64,000 nt of DNA, from positions 1,054,001 to 1,118,000 of the forward strand of contig JAACJK010000165.1 of the NCBI GenBank assembly GCA_013368325.1, in the 5' to 3' direction. Source of the DNA: Ephemerocybe angulata. Lineage: Eukaryota > Basidiomycota > Agaricomycetes > Agaricales > Psathyrellaceae. Positions 45,698 to 57,121 of the stretch are shown here, piece after piece. The position numbers were made by a program, and so were the translations under genes. The notes beneath the pieces are model-generated. The model saw only the letters and a list, made by a program, of their open reading frames with translations. It was not told the DNA's origin and did no database searches. Position 1 is the stretch's first letter, and each line of letters opens with the position of its first letter.

Positions 45698-48013
45698 ATG
45701 CCCCCTCGAAAAATGGCCAAGTCCTCCGCTTCGACAAGCACCCCTTCTGTTTCGACTGAAGCCAAGAAAGGTCGAAAGAAGAGGAACCTCAAAACCATTA
45801 CGACCCTGCCTGCGGAGCTCATAAGTCTGATTATGCAAGGTCTTGACCCCAAGACGATCTTGAATGTGGCTCGTACGAATAAGTTCTTTCGCAACACGCT
45901 CGTCCCCATGAAGGCGCTCTGGCTGGCCAAGTTGAAAGAAATAGGCGCCCCAGAGCCGCCTAGAGGTGTCCCTCAGCATGTATGGCTGAGAATGCTCGCC
46001 ACCACTAATTGCTGCGTAAGTCCCTTCTCACGGAATTCCTCACAATTTCTATGAGCTGACCTTCTCCCTACGCCAGTCGTGCGGAAAGTCGAATGTCAAA
46101 ATAAACACACACGTCCTACGCAGAATATGTCGGGAGTGCATGCTTTCAAGGTATGTTTTAGACCTTGTAGTATCGGATACCTCTAGAACTGACGCATATG
46201 TATAGCTGCATCCAGTCGACTATCGCTTCGCCCCCCACTCCTCCCCAATCGACTCTCAGGACTGAAGCCATCAACTACGTCCCGACCATGCTCCGGGGGA
46301 AATTCGAAGACCAATATTTTCTCCCGGAGCTTGAAGCCGTTGAGAAACGACTCACAGTCCTCAACTGCGCCGTGCGTGACGGCAAACCAGACGCTCAGAA
46401 GCTTCTCGACGAGTTCAAAGCCCAACGCATCACCCTCGTCGTCGATTGTCAACTCGTGAGCCTACTCTATCTCAGACATGTGGAGTGAAAGCTAACAGCT
46501 TAACAGATTTATACGAAGCTGAGTCAATGGATCAGCCTTGAAGAGGCAATGAAGAAGGAAAGGGCTCAGTCTGCGAAAGAAGCTCGCGTTCAGCTGTATG
46601 TTGTTTCTTATCACCGAATCGGAGACTCCGATATTGTACTGACACTTTTCATAGTATTCAACAGCGGTTCTACGATCTTGCTATATACAACAAAATTGAT
46701 GTAGACGCTGCAGTTCAGGTGTCGGAGTTGAAGTTCTCCAAGGCGGCGAAGCTCACTGACAAAGGTACGCCTCCCTCTCATTTCTCGCCATGATCTATAT
46801 CTCACCTTCAATACTACGACAGCATGGGCGACATATCGCACTACCTTCGAGCCCGCCGTCATTAAAGCGCGGGATTTACGGCACAAGGGTATCCGCGATA
46901 TTCGTACTCTGAATATCTGTCTCAAGTGGAATATGTGGAGAAACGAGACCTTCAAGGGTAACACATGGAAAGCACTGCGAGTCCCTGCCGTATTCCCAAC
47001 AAAGCGCGACGTGCCGCATCCCCTAGTTGCGGAGCTGCAAGACATCGACGCAGAACTTGACATCGGCCCTGAGCGCTACAACGATCTCGTCACCCAGTTC
47101 CCCACTATACTCCACGACTTGGAAGCGCAGAGGTTCCGTCGCTTACATGCGAGCTTGCCTGTAGAGATGCGTCTGCGATGCGAGAAGGAAGGTATCGAAC
47201 CTCTGGATCTCGCGGCAGCCATCTTCCCCGTTGAACTATACGAGGGGTATGGAGTCTCAGCATTCGTCGTCACACGGGACGCCCACCTGCTATGGCCGAA
47301 CTTCGACGACCTACCGACCTTCTCCTATCCGTTGGCGGTGGCTGCGTGCTCCCTCGTCTCTATGTGTGGGCTGGATCCTGAGACGACGCTGGCGACTGAG
47401 ATGGATCAGCGGGGCGAGTGCTTTATCTGCAACCGGTGCACGTACATCGAGTTGGTGCGCACATCAGGTCCTAGGCCGGCGGACAAAGTCTATATCAAGG
47501 CCTTTTCATGGAGATCCGCGGTACGCATCCTTTACTTTCCTTCTGAAGCTCAATATCCTGACGCGATATCTTTTTTCTATCCAGATCAAACATGTTTGCG
47601 ATATCCGAGAGGGTTGTAGCAAGCACAAATTCTCGTTCCGCCTCTTAACGTGCATACACCCCTCGTTCAAGGGCCAAGCGGACGAGTGCCTGGCCATGGC
47701 ACAGCGTGATGTCCTCCCCACGAAGAGGGTCTGGCGGTGCAATCATTGCATCGGGGTCTACCGCTTGGGGTGGGATGTGAAGCAGAACGTTACAGCCCAT
47801 GTAATATCGCAGTGCGTACTACCTTCCTTTATCAACTTGTCTCTCCCGTTCTGACACGGGTTATTTCGCAGGCATGGTATCGCGAATCCAATTGATGGGA
47901 CAGACATCATCCTCGATGAGATCATGCATTGGTTTTCTCTGTTTCCGTGGCGCGTCGAGGTCGGACGCCCGCTTGTTGTGGCCGCGACGGGGTTTGAGGA
48001 GGTTCTAGATTAG
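45698..48013 (+). CDS. F-box protein with zinc-ribbon-like cysteines, copy F2
   Basis: Exons 45698-46015, 46077-46150, 46206-46455, 46507-46595, 46655-46764, 46823-47520, 47585-47811 and 47872-48013 have exactly the lengths of F1 (318, 74, 250, 89, 110, 698, 227 and 142 nt), giving 635 aa. The F-box (TLPAELISLIMQGLDPKTIL), the CxxC pairs made across exons 1-2 and the C-terminal CxxC pairs are all kept. Substitutions are scattered and mostly conservative, so selection seems to have maintained both copies, unlike their channel and E1-alpha neighbours. It is the mirror image of F1. Confidence 0.86.
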
Positions 48014-48519
48014 TATAGATATGTATGTACATCTATCTCGCGCAACAAGTGAAATTTACAAGGAGTGATTAATGACCAAGAGATCAATCTCCGCGTGTCA
48101 CTTTCGATATTCTTACCGTTGGCGCGTTGATATAACTGCGGTGAGAGCACATGTTTCTTTGTTTCAGAACCTTCCTCAGCCCACGGTGGACCTCATATGT
48201 ACTGGGAGTCCGGGAGTCCTCATGTACCGGCTTAGAGCATACTTCAACTTTGCGCGTTCTATAATCGAAAATGGCAGCCGGTATTTCCAAATTGGCGGGT
48301 TCCATGCGTTATTAATAATAGATTAGGGCTCGTCGGAGTGAACCCAGCATCTTATTCTCCCTCATGATGAGAAACATTGAACTCGTTGTGCTGAAAGCAC
48401 GATTAAAGGCTTTATTTCCTTTTTGGGGCCTGTTCGGTGAAGCCTCAGCTCCGAAACTCGCAACCGTATCTTGGCCTCCATGAGCTCCATGATTATCAGA
48501 CCCTGGCCAGTGCGTTCAC
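48014..48519. other. Intergenic 3' of F2
   Basis: No gene seen. An ORF at 48072-48326 has no features of a gene. Confidence 0.4.
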
Positions 48520-48730
48520 CGGTTCCAAATAATGTGAACATAATTCCGAAACTGTGAATCGGCTCACTCTGAACGGTGTGGGGTCGCAGTCATGCAGGGT
48601 CCTATCGAAGGTACCGTGTATTCACAGCTTCTAAATATTGTGAACATAATTCCGAAACTGCGACTTGGCTCACTCCGAACGGAGTGGCGTTGTAGTTATG
48701 CTCTCAGGGTCTTATCGCAGGTACACTTAA
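48520..48730 (+). promoter_or_regulatory. Duplicated ~95-bp promoter block
   Basis: Two direct copies (about 48528-48612 and 48637-48725) share GTGAACATAATTCCGAAACT, then GGCTCACTC(T/C)GAACGG and a CAGGGTC(C/T)TATCG end. They lie 100-300 bp upstream of the ATG at 48829, with a TTAAAAGG element near 48727. Likely duplicated regulatory sites. Confidence 0.55.
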
Positions 48731-48828
48731 AAGGCGGGCGGTCTGCAGCAATTTTTACACAACCAACACCAATACACCCACTACTTCTCACATCAAAACT
48801 ATCGCCTGATCTCGACTACCTCGCTATT

Positions 48829-49400
48829 ATGAGGCTCACATTCGTTCCTGCTCTGACTGCACTCGCCCTCGGCATCGCTTCCACATTCACTACGGCGTAC
48901 GCCTATGCTGTGAGCCACTGCATTTTTAATCTGCTGCGACTAGACTAACATTACCCCTTGAATAGAACCATGATAACTTGGACGCTCGTTCCATCATCGA
49001 CCCCAGCTCAAACACCCTAGACGCGCGCTACGGGTCAGGGATTGAAGTTCCTTTCCAGCCCGTCCTGCGTGACTTCCTTGAAGAGGCTGTTGACGCGTAC
49101 CGTCGCCATCTCGACGAATCGGAGAGTCTCGAAGCCCGGTCTACTTGGTATACTTTCAAGTCCGCGGATGGCAGGCAGCAACGGATAATGTTGAACGGGA
49201 ATGAGCTTGTCAAGGATATCAAACCACGATTGACCACGCTCGCGGACGCCACGACTTTGTCTTGGGGAAGGCTTTACATCAATCTGCCCACTCGCATTAT
49301 TTTTTACTTGGATGAGAATAAGCCTTTGAATGCCCAGAAGGAGCCGGTCCCCGCTGGGAACGCAATCTGGTTTTATCAGAGGGGGAGTCACCACGCTTAG
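48829..49400 (+). CDS. Small secreted protein, 171 aa
   Basis: Exons 48829-48909 and 48966-49400. Residues 1-24 are a strong signal peptide (MRLTFVPALTALALGIASTF then TTAYA). The mature part has dibasic or LDAR sites near its start, then a compact region with Trp, Tyr and Phe residues and no Cys, ending NAIWFYQRGSHHA. I do not recognise a family. The upstream duplicated block suggests specific regulation. Not related by sequence to the 14599 or 20703 products beyond the secretion signal. Confidence 0.65.
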
Positions 49401-50093
49401 AACTGTTACTGTTTAGCTACACCACTCCTTCTATTTCGGACTCTATCCCATTAATCCTCCATATATTGGCTCGTTTGCGAATATCCCTTTGCTTATTTTT
49501 CAAATCTATCGGGTTTTAGACTGCTGCGGGCGATCGAGTTTGAGTGACCAGGCTGTTCCCCAGTATTGGAGATACACTAGTAAGTATACCACGAAGACGC
49601 TCAACACATTTGTTACGCAACATGTATCACATGTATCGAGCGGATCCCAGCCCGCTGAATGTGTTTCTCTGAACATTGATTCACCTAAGCTGCGACAGTC
49701 AAGGTGCTTATCACCATCACGGTGGTCTCACATCATAGAGGCAGCGTTGTTATCGAGCCCACCACGTACAGGGTACTCGAAAGAAATGCAGCCGGGAGCT
49801 CAAGTAGCGTGCCCGAGCCGCTCACCGTCGTCATGCGCATCGAGGTAAGTTGGCCGATTCTTTTTGAGCTCAAGATTGGGTGCTTAAAGACTGACCGTAA
49901 ATGTTACACTGCGTGGACGGTCAGCTTGAAAAGTGGTGAAAAACACCTCGCGGGTCGAACGAGCCCAACGGGCACCGCACAGACTGGCCTTTTCGCGGGG
50001 ATTATTCTGGTGGAGCTGAACGTTTCCTACAGAGCACAGGAGCGCTCTTCATGACCAGCTACGAGGATTATTCTGGCAGGTGGCATATCCACG
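49401..50093. other. Intergenic before K2
   Basis: GATTATTCTGG occurs twice (near 50000 and 50063). The overlapping ORFs have no recognisable domain; no gene called. Confidence 0.4.
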
Positions 50094-50879
50094 ATGGATC
50101 ACGCTGACGCCAAGCCCAACGGCGGCGCACCCTATTCAAATGACCCATCGAACACGGCACTCCCTTCCCACGCACCCTTTCTTCCCCACACCGATCGTCG
50201 CCGTTCGCATGGCGGTGGGCTCGCCCTCCTCCTCGACCCCACCGCCGCCCCGTGCCCCACGACACCTCCAAGTTCACAACCGAGTCGCCCCGCCCCACCC
50301 CGCGCGACCTCTACTCGCTCTTCCCGCCCAACCAAGGCCTCGCAGACGACGACGTCCTCACCATCCGCCCCTTATGGAAACGGCGTCTCCATGAATTGTT
50401 GGAGAAGCCTGCGAGCAGTCGGAGTGCGTTTCTGGTGCACATGGTGAGCACGGCGCTCATCGTGTTGAGTGCGGTGATCACGGTGCTCGAGACGGTGCCG
50501 ACGTTCCATCGGGTTAGCAATCGGGTGTGGTTTGGGATGGAGGCGGGGTTGGTGCTGGTGTTTACTGTGGAGTATGTTGCGAGGGTTGTGTGTTGGAGCT
50601 TCAGCTGGTCGAGCTTGTTTAGATGGGTGCTGTGTGCGTCTTTATATCTCTATCTCTATCTTGCGGGTTGGACTGACGGTGTGGGTAGCGTTCTACGGGA
50701 TCATCGACCTGCTGTCGGTCCTCCCGTACTACATCGAGCTCATGCTCGGGCAGGACACCTCGGTGCTATTCCGCTTCTCCATCCTGCCCATGTTCCGCCT
50801 CCTCCGCGTCTTTCGTCCCTTCCGATACAACCACACCATCCTCCTGTGCGTCCGTGTGTGTGTGTGTGTATAGTTCAAA

Positions 50880-51890
50880 GGACGGCAATACACTCCCCGA
50901 AGAGAGAGCACTCGCCATTTAAGGCATACCGCCCCCCAGGGAGCATGTGGAGAGAACCCGTGGAAACTCCTGCAGGCCTGGAACAGATGCAGGACCCAAG
51001 GCGACTGAAAAGTCCGGCAAGCCGTCTAATTGTCCATCCTTGGGGAGCCACACTGCCGTGGGTTCAAGCGCAGTGCGCCGATGTCACTGCCGAACCCCTG
51101 CCGAGCCCTGCCGATGGAACGCCGATCACCAGCCACTGCGCACGGACCCGAAAAATTATTTTTGTGCTCCAAGACTCCCGCACGGACCAGAGAAATTATT
51201 TTGGGCCCAAAGGCTAACGCACGGACCCGCGCCGGACCAACGCTGGACTCACAGGTGCCCGGTGCCCACCATAGGGCAATAATACGACAGACTTGGCGCC
51301 TGCACACCTTGTAGTGCGCACCCCCGTTCCATTGACATGACAGACTGTCTCCGATCACCTCTGCGCCCTGTGTCTCGAGGCAATGGCGCCGCCGGCACCT
51401 TGAGACCGTTCTCAGACCACCCCAGACATGACATACAGCACCCTGCACTGCGATCCCGAGACTGACTGAGCCCCAGACCCCAGCCATCCACCACACATTT
51501 CGCGCAGCGCCCAACAGCATCCAACGACCCAACAACGACCTCGACGCTGAACGCCGCACCAAACGAGAGACCATTAGCCCACACACCGAGGTACACGATG
51601 CTGGGCGTCATGGGTAGGAAAGGCAACGAGAAGCCGCTAGCCCATACATCGAGATACTCGATGCTGGGCGTCGCAGGCATGAAACACACGAGAGGCCGCT
51701 AGCCCATACATCGAGATACTCGATGCTGGGCGTCGCAGGCATGAAACACACGAGAGGCCGCTAGCCCATACACCGAGATACTCGATGCTGGGCGTCGCCG
51801 TCAAGGCGTTGAAAGAGGAGTCGGAGATGGGGAAGGAAGAAGGGGGTCCGTTGCCCCCTCCCTTCCTATACTCGAACGCTGATGGAGACG
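50880..51890 (+). other. ~1-kb insertion in a K2 intron
   Basis: The equivalent K1 intron is 49 bp. The extra DNA has no ORF of a known family and includes the repeated segment GCACGGACC(C/A)GA(A/G)AAATTATTTT (51140-51240) and the minisatellite below. Clear ends or target duplications were not found. Confidence 0.6.
51563..51808 (+). repeat. 63-bp minisatellite, four units
   Basis: Each unit contains CCGCTAGCCCATACA followed by ATCGAGATACTCGAT, a small palindrome, and GCTGGGCGTCG. The middle two units are almost identical. Confidence 0.85.
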
Positions 51891-53602
51891 TAGCAAGATC
51901 GAAGTGATGTACTTGTCTGTGCGCAGGTCGCAGCACGCATTCCTCGCGATCGGCTTCTTTGTCGTCATGATATTGACGCTCTTCAGCACCCTTCTGTACG
52001 TCGTCCTCTTACCTCCCCCTTCTCGACTCACTCCTGATCTCGTTGCGTCGCTCGTTCCACAGATACTTCGCCGAACGCGGTACGTGGGACGAGGTCATGG
52101 ATACCTTCATCAACTCCGACGGCGACCCGACACAATTCGCATTCATCCCTGCCGCAGCTTGGTTCGTTATCGTCAGTGAGTACTTTTCTCCACTCCCCCT
52201 CTTTTCATCTTCCGCCCGCCTTCGTACTACCATCCTCGCGCTTCTCCCCGCACTCTACATCGCGCTCGACGTCTTCCTTGACACCGACCGACTTGGCACA
52301 CTCGATGTCGGATGAGCCCTTTCGGCCTCCTCGGAACCGACGACCGACCTATCCTACCTCCAAGGTCATAGCCTCCCCTAAACGACCCGACATCCCGTCT
52401 GCCCTAGCCTCCCACCCGCGCCGACCATCGACACCCAGCTCAACAGCCGGCACGCCGCGCCGCTCGACCCACCACCGTCCACACCGACCACACCGACGTC
52501 GACATCGTCCCGCCTCGACCTCGCATTGGAACGCTACTCGCCCAACGCTAGTCCTTCGCGCTAAGTTCCGAACTCACGCCGTGTACCCTCTAGATCGCTT
52601 CGACCGTCCTCCAGATCACCCACCTGTCCACTCAACTCAAGTACAGGCTACGCCCTCCTCCGTACCCCCTTCTCTCCCCACACTCTCCCCCTGTTCCTAC
52701 CCCCTCTCCCAATCTTCACAAATAGCAACGTGCTGACGCTCTCCCCTTTAGCGATAACGACGGTCGGCTACGGGGAGATCACACCGCGCTCGTTCCTCGG
52801 ACGCCTCATCACTCTCCCTATACTCGTGTTTGGGTTCCTGTGCTTGGAAGGGAGTTTAGTCTTGTGTGGACGGCTATGACTGCGGATAAGGTGCGTTGTT
52901 TTCTTGGATTTGGGTTGGACTTTGTTGTTTCTCTTCTTTGCTTTGGTACCTCTCTTGTTCGACTTTGTGACTTCTTTCGATGGCCGTTCGTTTCGTCACT
53001 TCTTTCGATGTTGGTTCGTTTTGTCGCTTCTTTCGATATTTGTTTGTTCGTTCCTCTTATGCTCGGGCGTTCGGGCGTTCGGTCTTTCGGGCATTCGAGG
53101 TCGTGGGACTTGGTTCGGCACCCTCCGCGATCCATGATAAGTAATCGCTTTCCTTCGCTCGCCCACACATTCGCCTCGTTCTCTCTTCCCGTTCATCTAC
53201 CCTTTCTTCGAGGTGCCTCCATCAAACCCATCGAACCCATCGAACCCCTCACCCGCTTGCGCCCGCCCATTGAGAACCCTTCCGTTCATCATGTGTCTTG
53301 AGCGCTAGGTGGGATCGATTCTTGCTGATCAACTCGTGTTGTGGAAGAGGACTAATCAGGGGTGGTCGGTTTGGGCGGGGTATGGTCTGTTCCTTGGGAT
53401 CGTTCCTTCGTTCACCCCTTCGTTCGGTTGTCTTTGTCATACTCGGAGGTGCGTTCGGTCGTGCGCAAGTCGTGCGGGCTTTCGACCATTCGAGATCGTG
53501 GGACGCCTCGGCGTTCACCATCGTCGACGATATCCTTCCTTCGCTCAGTCGCTCGTTGTCTTCTCCCTAGCCTCATCCCTTTCTCTTCCGTCCGTGCTCC
53601 AA

Positions 53603-54106
53603 CTAGTGCCTTACAGGCCCAGGCCCGGCCCAAAAGCCGCGGCTAAGGCCCGGCTTTGGGCGGCCAAGGCCCACCGGAATCGTGGGCCCAGCCTTGAGCC
53701 CCCGAAGTGGTCAGGCCCGGCTCGGCTCACGGCTTAGGCCGCGGCTTTTCTATACGATTTTTTTCTAATGAAATTCGTTCTAGGTCACTAAATTTTTGTA
53801 TTGAATTACTAGTACCATTAGTGTATGTATTCAGGACTAATATTTTCACTCAAAATTACTCTTGCTATGCCCGGGATTTGAACCGGAGGCCTCTTGAGAG
53901 AATTTTCGGGCAATCAACCACTGCACCATAAGGTCTTATGATATATGATACGTACTCAAGGCCTAAGCCCCGGCTTTTTGGTCTGGGCCCGGCCTTGAGC
54001 CCAGCCCGGCCCTACTGCCAAATCGAGTAAGGCCCGGCTCGGCTCGGCCTGTAAGGGCCCGGCTAGGCCCGGCTCGCGGCTTTGAGCCCGAGCCTGTAAG
54101 GCACTA
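53603..54106. mobile_element. 504-bp hAT-type non-autonomous element
   Basis: Perfect 8-bp target duplications GCTCCAAC lie at 53595-53602 and 54107-54114. The ends are perfect inverted repeats TAGTGCCTTACAGGC, fitting the hAT end consensus (YARNG). The body is rich in GGCCCGGC near both ends and AT-rich in the centre, with a tRNA-like module on the minus strand (53870-53930). It lies in the long intron of K2. Confidence 0.9.
53868..53932 (-). other. tRNA-like module inside the hAT-type element
   Basis: On the minus strand an A-box-like TGGTGCAGTGGTTGA and a B-box-like GGTTCAAATCC are correctly spaced, but the T stem has a mismatch and no acceptor stem pairs. It looks like a tRNA remnant or internal pol III promoter, not a working tRNA gene. 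Confidence 0.45.
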
Positions 54107-55328
54107 GCTCCAACGGATCGTTCCCATCAAGTTGAGCACCCCCTTGCGTCCGCCCGTCCTGCGCCCTGTATCTCAGTATGTGTCTTAAGCATGGGTGTTC
54201 TGAGATGTCTGCTGCTTGTTCCATGTTGTGGTCCAAGGCTGCAGCATACGGGTGGTCGGTTGGGAGGGGTACGATGGGTCGGCCGTGCCTCTGTTCGTTC
54301 GGTTATGTTCTGTTGTGTGCTCGATCTTACCCCGTCCGTTTGGTACTTTCGGCTTTTCGTGCTTTTCGATCTACCGTTCATCTTCGTTTTCGGTATTTTG
54401 GACCTCCTTCGCTCTTTCCTCCTTTCTCCAACATATCCGCCGCGCCTTCCCAGCTACGACCGCCCGTCCTGCGCCCTGTGCTTCGATGTGTGCCTTGAGC
54501 GTCAGCGTCAACGTACGACTGGTGCTCGTTCACTTCTGTGGCCCACTCGGCTAGTACTGGCGGTTGTTTGGTTCAAGGGTTGTGGGTGGTGGCGGGGGTG
54601 GGTTGTTTCTTAGCGGTCTCGGGCTTGTCTTCTCTTTGCTCTCTTCTCCATATTTGCACGAGTGTTCTCCTCGTTTGCCGCGCGATGGTAACGTGGACAC
54701 GGTTCTGGATGTCAGCTGATTCAAGGGGCGTAACGCGGATGGTCCTTTCGAGCTTTTCGTGTGCATCATGGACTCTCTTTTCAGCGAACCGTGAGGGTCC
54801 TCTCGTTTACCGATAGCTGTGAAGCGGGGAGGTACTTTTATGGGCGCGTAAACCCATGTATACTCTCCTGGTTTCGTCTTTGTTGCTACGTATATTTCTT
54901 TGACGTTCTTTGTTCCTTTCGTTCACTTGGTTCACTCGTTTGCACGCTTCGACCTGACTATCCCTAACATCTACGCATAACAGGACAACCACACCTCCCC
55001 AAACTCAACCGACGACCTCCCAGGCACGACATACCCACCCGCACCCCAACCCCTCGGCCCCTCCTCCTCCTCCTCCCGGCGGCCGCACACCTCAACCCAT
55101 CCACCATCATCATCCACATCACACCCGCACCACACGCGCGCTTCGTCCTACGACCCCTTCCTCGCCACCCCCGCCCCCGCGCCGTCCACAGCCATAGCGA
55201 GGGATTTAAGTAATTTGAAGCTCGCGCAGAACCAGACGGAGCTGAGTCGGCAGATCGCGGAGTTGGCGGAGGAGGTGGGGAGGCAGGGGCGTTTGTTGGG
55301 GAGGTTGGTGGAGGTGCTTGGGGAGGGG

Positions 55329-55420
55329 GTACTCAGAGGGGATGGGGTACTCAGAGGGGATGGGGTACTCAGAGGGGATGGGGTACTCAGAGGGGATGGG
55401 GTACTCAGAGGGGAGGGGGG
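55329..55420 (+). repeat. 18-bp coding repeat in the K2 tail, five units
   Basis: GTACTCAGAGGGGATGGG repeats five times and would encode VLRGDG; the last unit has GAG for GAT. K1 has a single unit. Confidence 0.9.
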
Positions 55421-55904
55421 GGATGGGAGGGATGGGTTGAAGGGGAGGGGGAAGCGGAGAGTGGGTGAGGGGTATGAGGATGAGGGGTAGGTTTCGAGGG
55501 GTGGATAGTGGGCTTCTTGGGGGTGGGATTTATGGTGTCTGTTATTGTAGGATGCGACGTGAAGCCTTTTATAGATTTATTACATTGGCGTCCTGGCGTA
55601 TATACCGTACGTGAGACCGTATTAAATAGCTGTGGTGGATGACTGATGGGCGAAGGAACGCGAATGAATCGATGTTGAACATCGTGGTACGTACATGAAC
55701 TAGTGGACTTGCTCGTGCTTATAGGGGGGCAGTGATCAAGGGTTGCGCAGCCCGACGATGTCTGACTAGCCTTCCGGGATGACCGGTCTGTCAAGCTAGT
55801 GAACCACCATATCCACGAGCAAAGAATCTCTGGCCTCCGGTGCCGTTAGAAGTAATATTAAAAAATTAAATTATGCACCTGCAGACATTCGGCCTAGTCT
55901 CCAT

Positions 55905-56340
55905 GGCGCCTATCCCAGCCAGCTGCAGCCGTACGCCAGAGGCGACGTGAAACAAGTCGGCAAGGGTTACTTCATCTCCTGCAAGATATGCTTTCTTTGA
56001 TAAAATTCCATCATATACGTTAAACGTTGTCTCAAGTTCGGAAATGCAGGACGCGAGCGCTTCAGTGTCTGTCTCCTTCCCATTGTACCTGAAGGGTTGA
56101 GTAGCTTAGGAGAACCTCGTAAGCTGCATGAGAAGCATAGGGATATAGGGGTTCGTGGTCTCACAGACACCGCCTGCTCGAACAAACCTTTCGCCTCGAT
56201 ACTATGGTTTGGAATGAGCTTCTAGATGCCTTTGTCGGCATATTTCTCCTCGATGTAGCGACAGATTGCACGACTCTCGTATAGAACATATCCATCGTCG
56301 TCCTAGTGGATGAAGTGCTTTGGGTGGGGCATTCGAGAGG
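55905..56340 (-). pseudogene. Glutathione S-transferase pseudogene
   Basis: On the minus strand the cytosolic GST core is recognisable: DDDGYVLYESRAICRYIEEKYADKG, with KLIP and IEAKGLFEQAVSV next, then after a break the C-terminal helix segment SKKAYLAGDEVTLADLFH. Stop codons interrupt it (TAG after the first HFIH and after KGI), frames change, and the N-terminal thioredoxin-fold part is missing upstream. This is a truncated relic, probably of the Phi/Ure2p-like fungal type. Confidence 0.8.
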
Positions 56341-57050
56341 GGCGCATACGATATGGGGGACCTAACATCCATATCCGTGATATGAGCATCTCATATCGCC
56401 CACCTGCCAAACGACAAGTCCACCACTGTCAGATATGAGGTTATGGGGCCTTCGTTAGGGGACAGGGGTGGATTTTTTTTATGGGGTGGGTGGATTTTCT
56501 GGGGTAGGGCCCGGGGTTGGGCCTGGGTGGGTCGGGTAGGCTGGGGTGGGTCGGGTGAGCTTGGGTGGGGTGGGGTGAGCGCTCGGGTTGTTGGCTCGAT
56601 TTTTTGACCTCAGGGTGATCCAACCCTGAGAATTCCTATCCTTATTCCTCCCCCCACTAGGGGGGCTATTTCAGCATGTCTTCTAGATCCTTGCCAGTTT
56701 TCGTAGGGCCCGGCATTTTTCCCCGCCAGCCCACCACCCCCGCCCCCGCCCCCAGGCCATCCCCCACCGCCCGGCGCCAGTGTCGCCATATATAGTAACT
56801 CGCTTACGTCAGCCCTCTCCACTCGGCGCTTATGTTGCAACTGCTCTCTCGGCTCGAAATTTCATTACAAACAATGTATTCAATCGAGCCCATACACTAC
56901 TACAATATAAGCAACTGAACAAACGCATACACGTCGCCCCTGCCGCAGAGGGGAGTTTGGGTTCCCCAGGGAACCTAAACTCCCTCCACCCTACCCCGCG
57001 GAACCCTTCGCCACAGGTGCCCGCAACATGTGGAGAAACAAAAGTTTTGT
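56341..57050. other. G-rich and repetitive intergenic DNA
   Basis: 56455-56580 has a strongly strand-biased GGGTGGGTCGGGT run. 56690-56770 is C-rich. No gene is supported. Confidence 0.45.
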
Positions 57051-57121
57051 CAGCCAAGAGAATCGAACCCTTGATCGCTTGACAAAGCGCCAGCACTCCA
57101 GCCGTTGAGCCAGAACGCCTT
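57051..57121 (-). repeat. tRNA-like head of a possible SINE
   Basis: The minus strand shows an A-box (TGGCTCAACGGCTGGAG), a paired D stem (GCTC/GAGT), a B-box (GGTTCGATTCT) and a T stem, but the acceptor and anticodon stems pair poorly. This fits a tRNA-derived SINE head more than a functional tRNA. Confidence 0.4.

Larger units (their letters stand above)
50094..55490 (+). pseudogene. Kv-type K+ channel pseudogene, copy K2
   Basis: All six K1 exons are recognisable in order, but the gene is broken. The N-terminal leader is out of frame with the channel: an ATG exists only in other frames. The first S4-region arginine of K1 (RFSILRMF) is Pro here. The TTVGYGEITP filter survives, but a net loss of 22 bp directly after LPILVFG (about 52835) removes much of S6 and shifts the frame to an early stop. 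A 1-kb insert fills the intron after HTILL (50850-51890), and an hAT-like element sits in the long intron. The C-terminal exon is still open and carries an expanded six-residue repeat. Confidence 0.85.

Noticed and set aside
49489..50054. Overlapping ORFs upstream of K2
   Set aside because: Composition not protein-like and frames break without convincing splice sites.
57051..57121. Functional tRNA gene
   Set aside because: Acceptor and anticodon stems pair poorly; treated as a SINE head.
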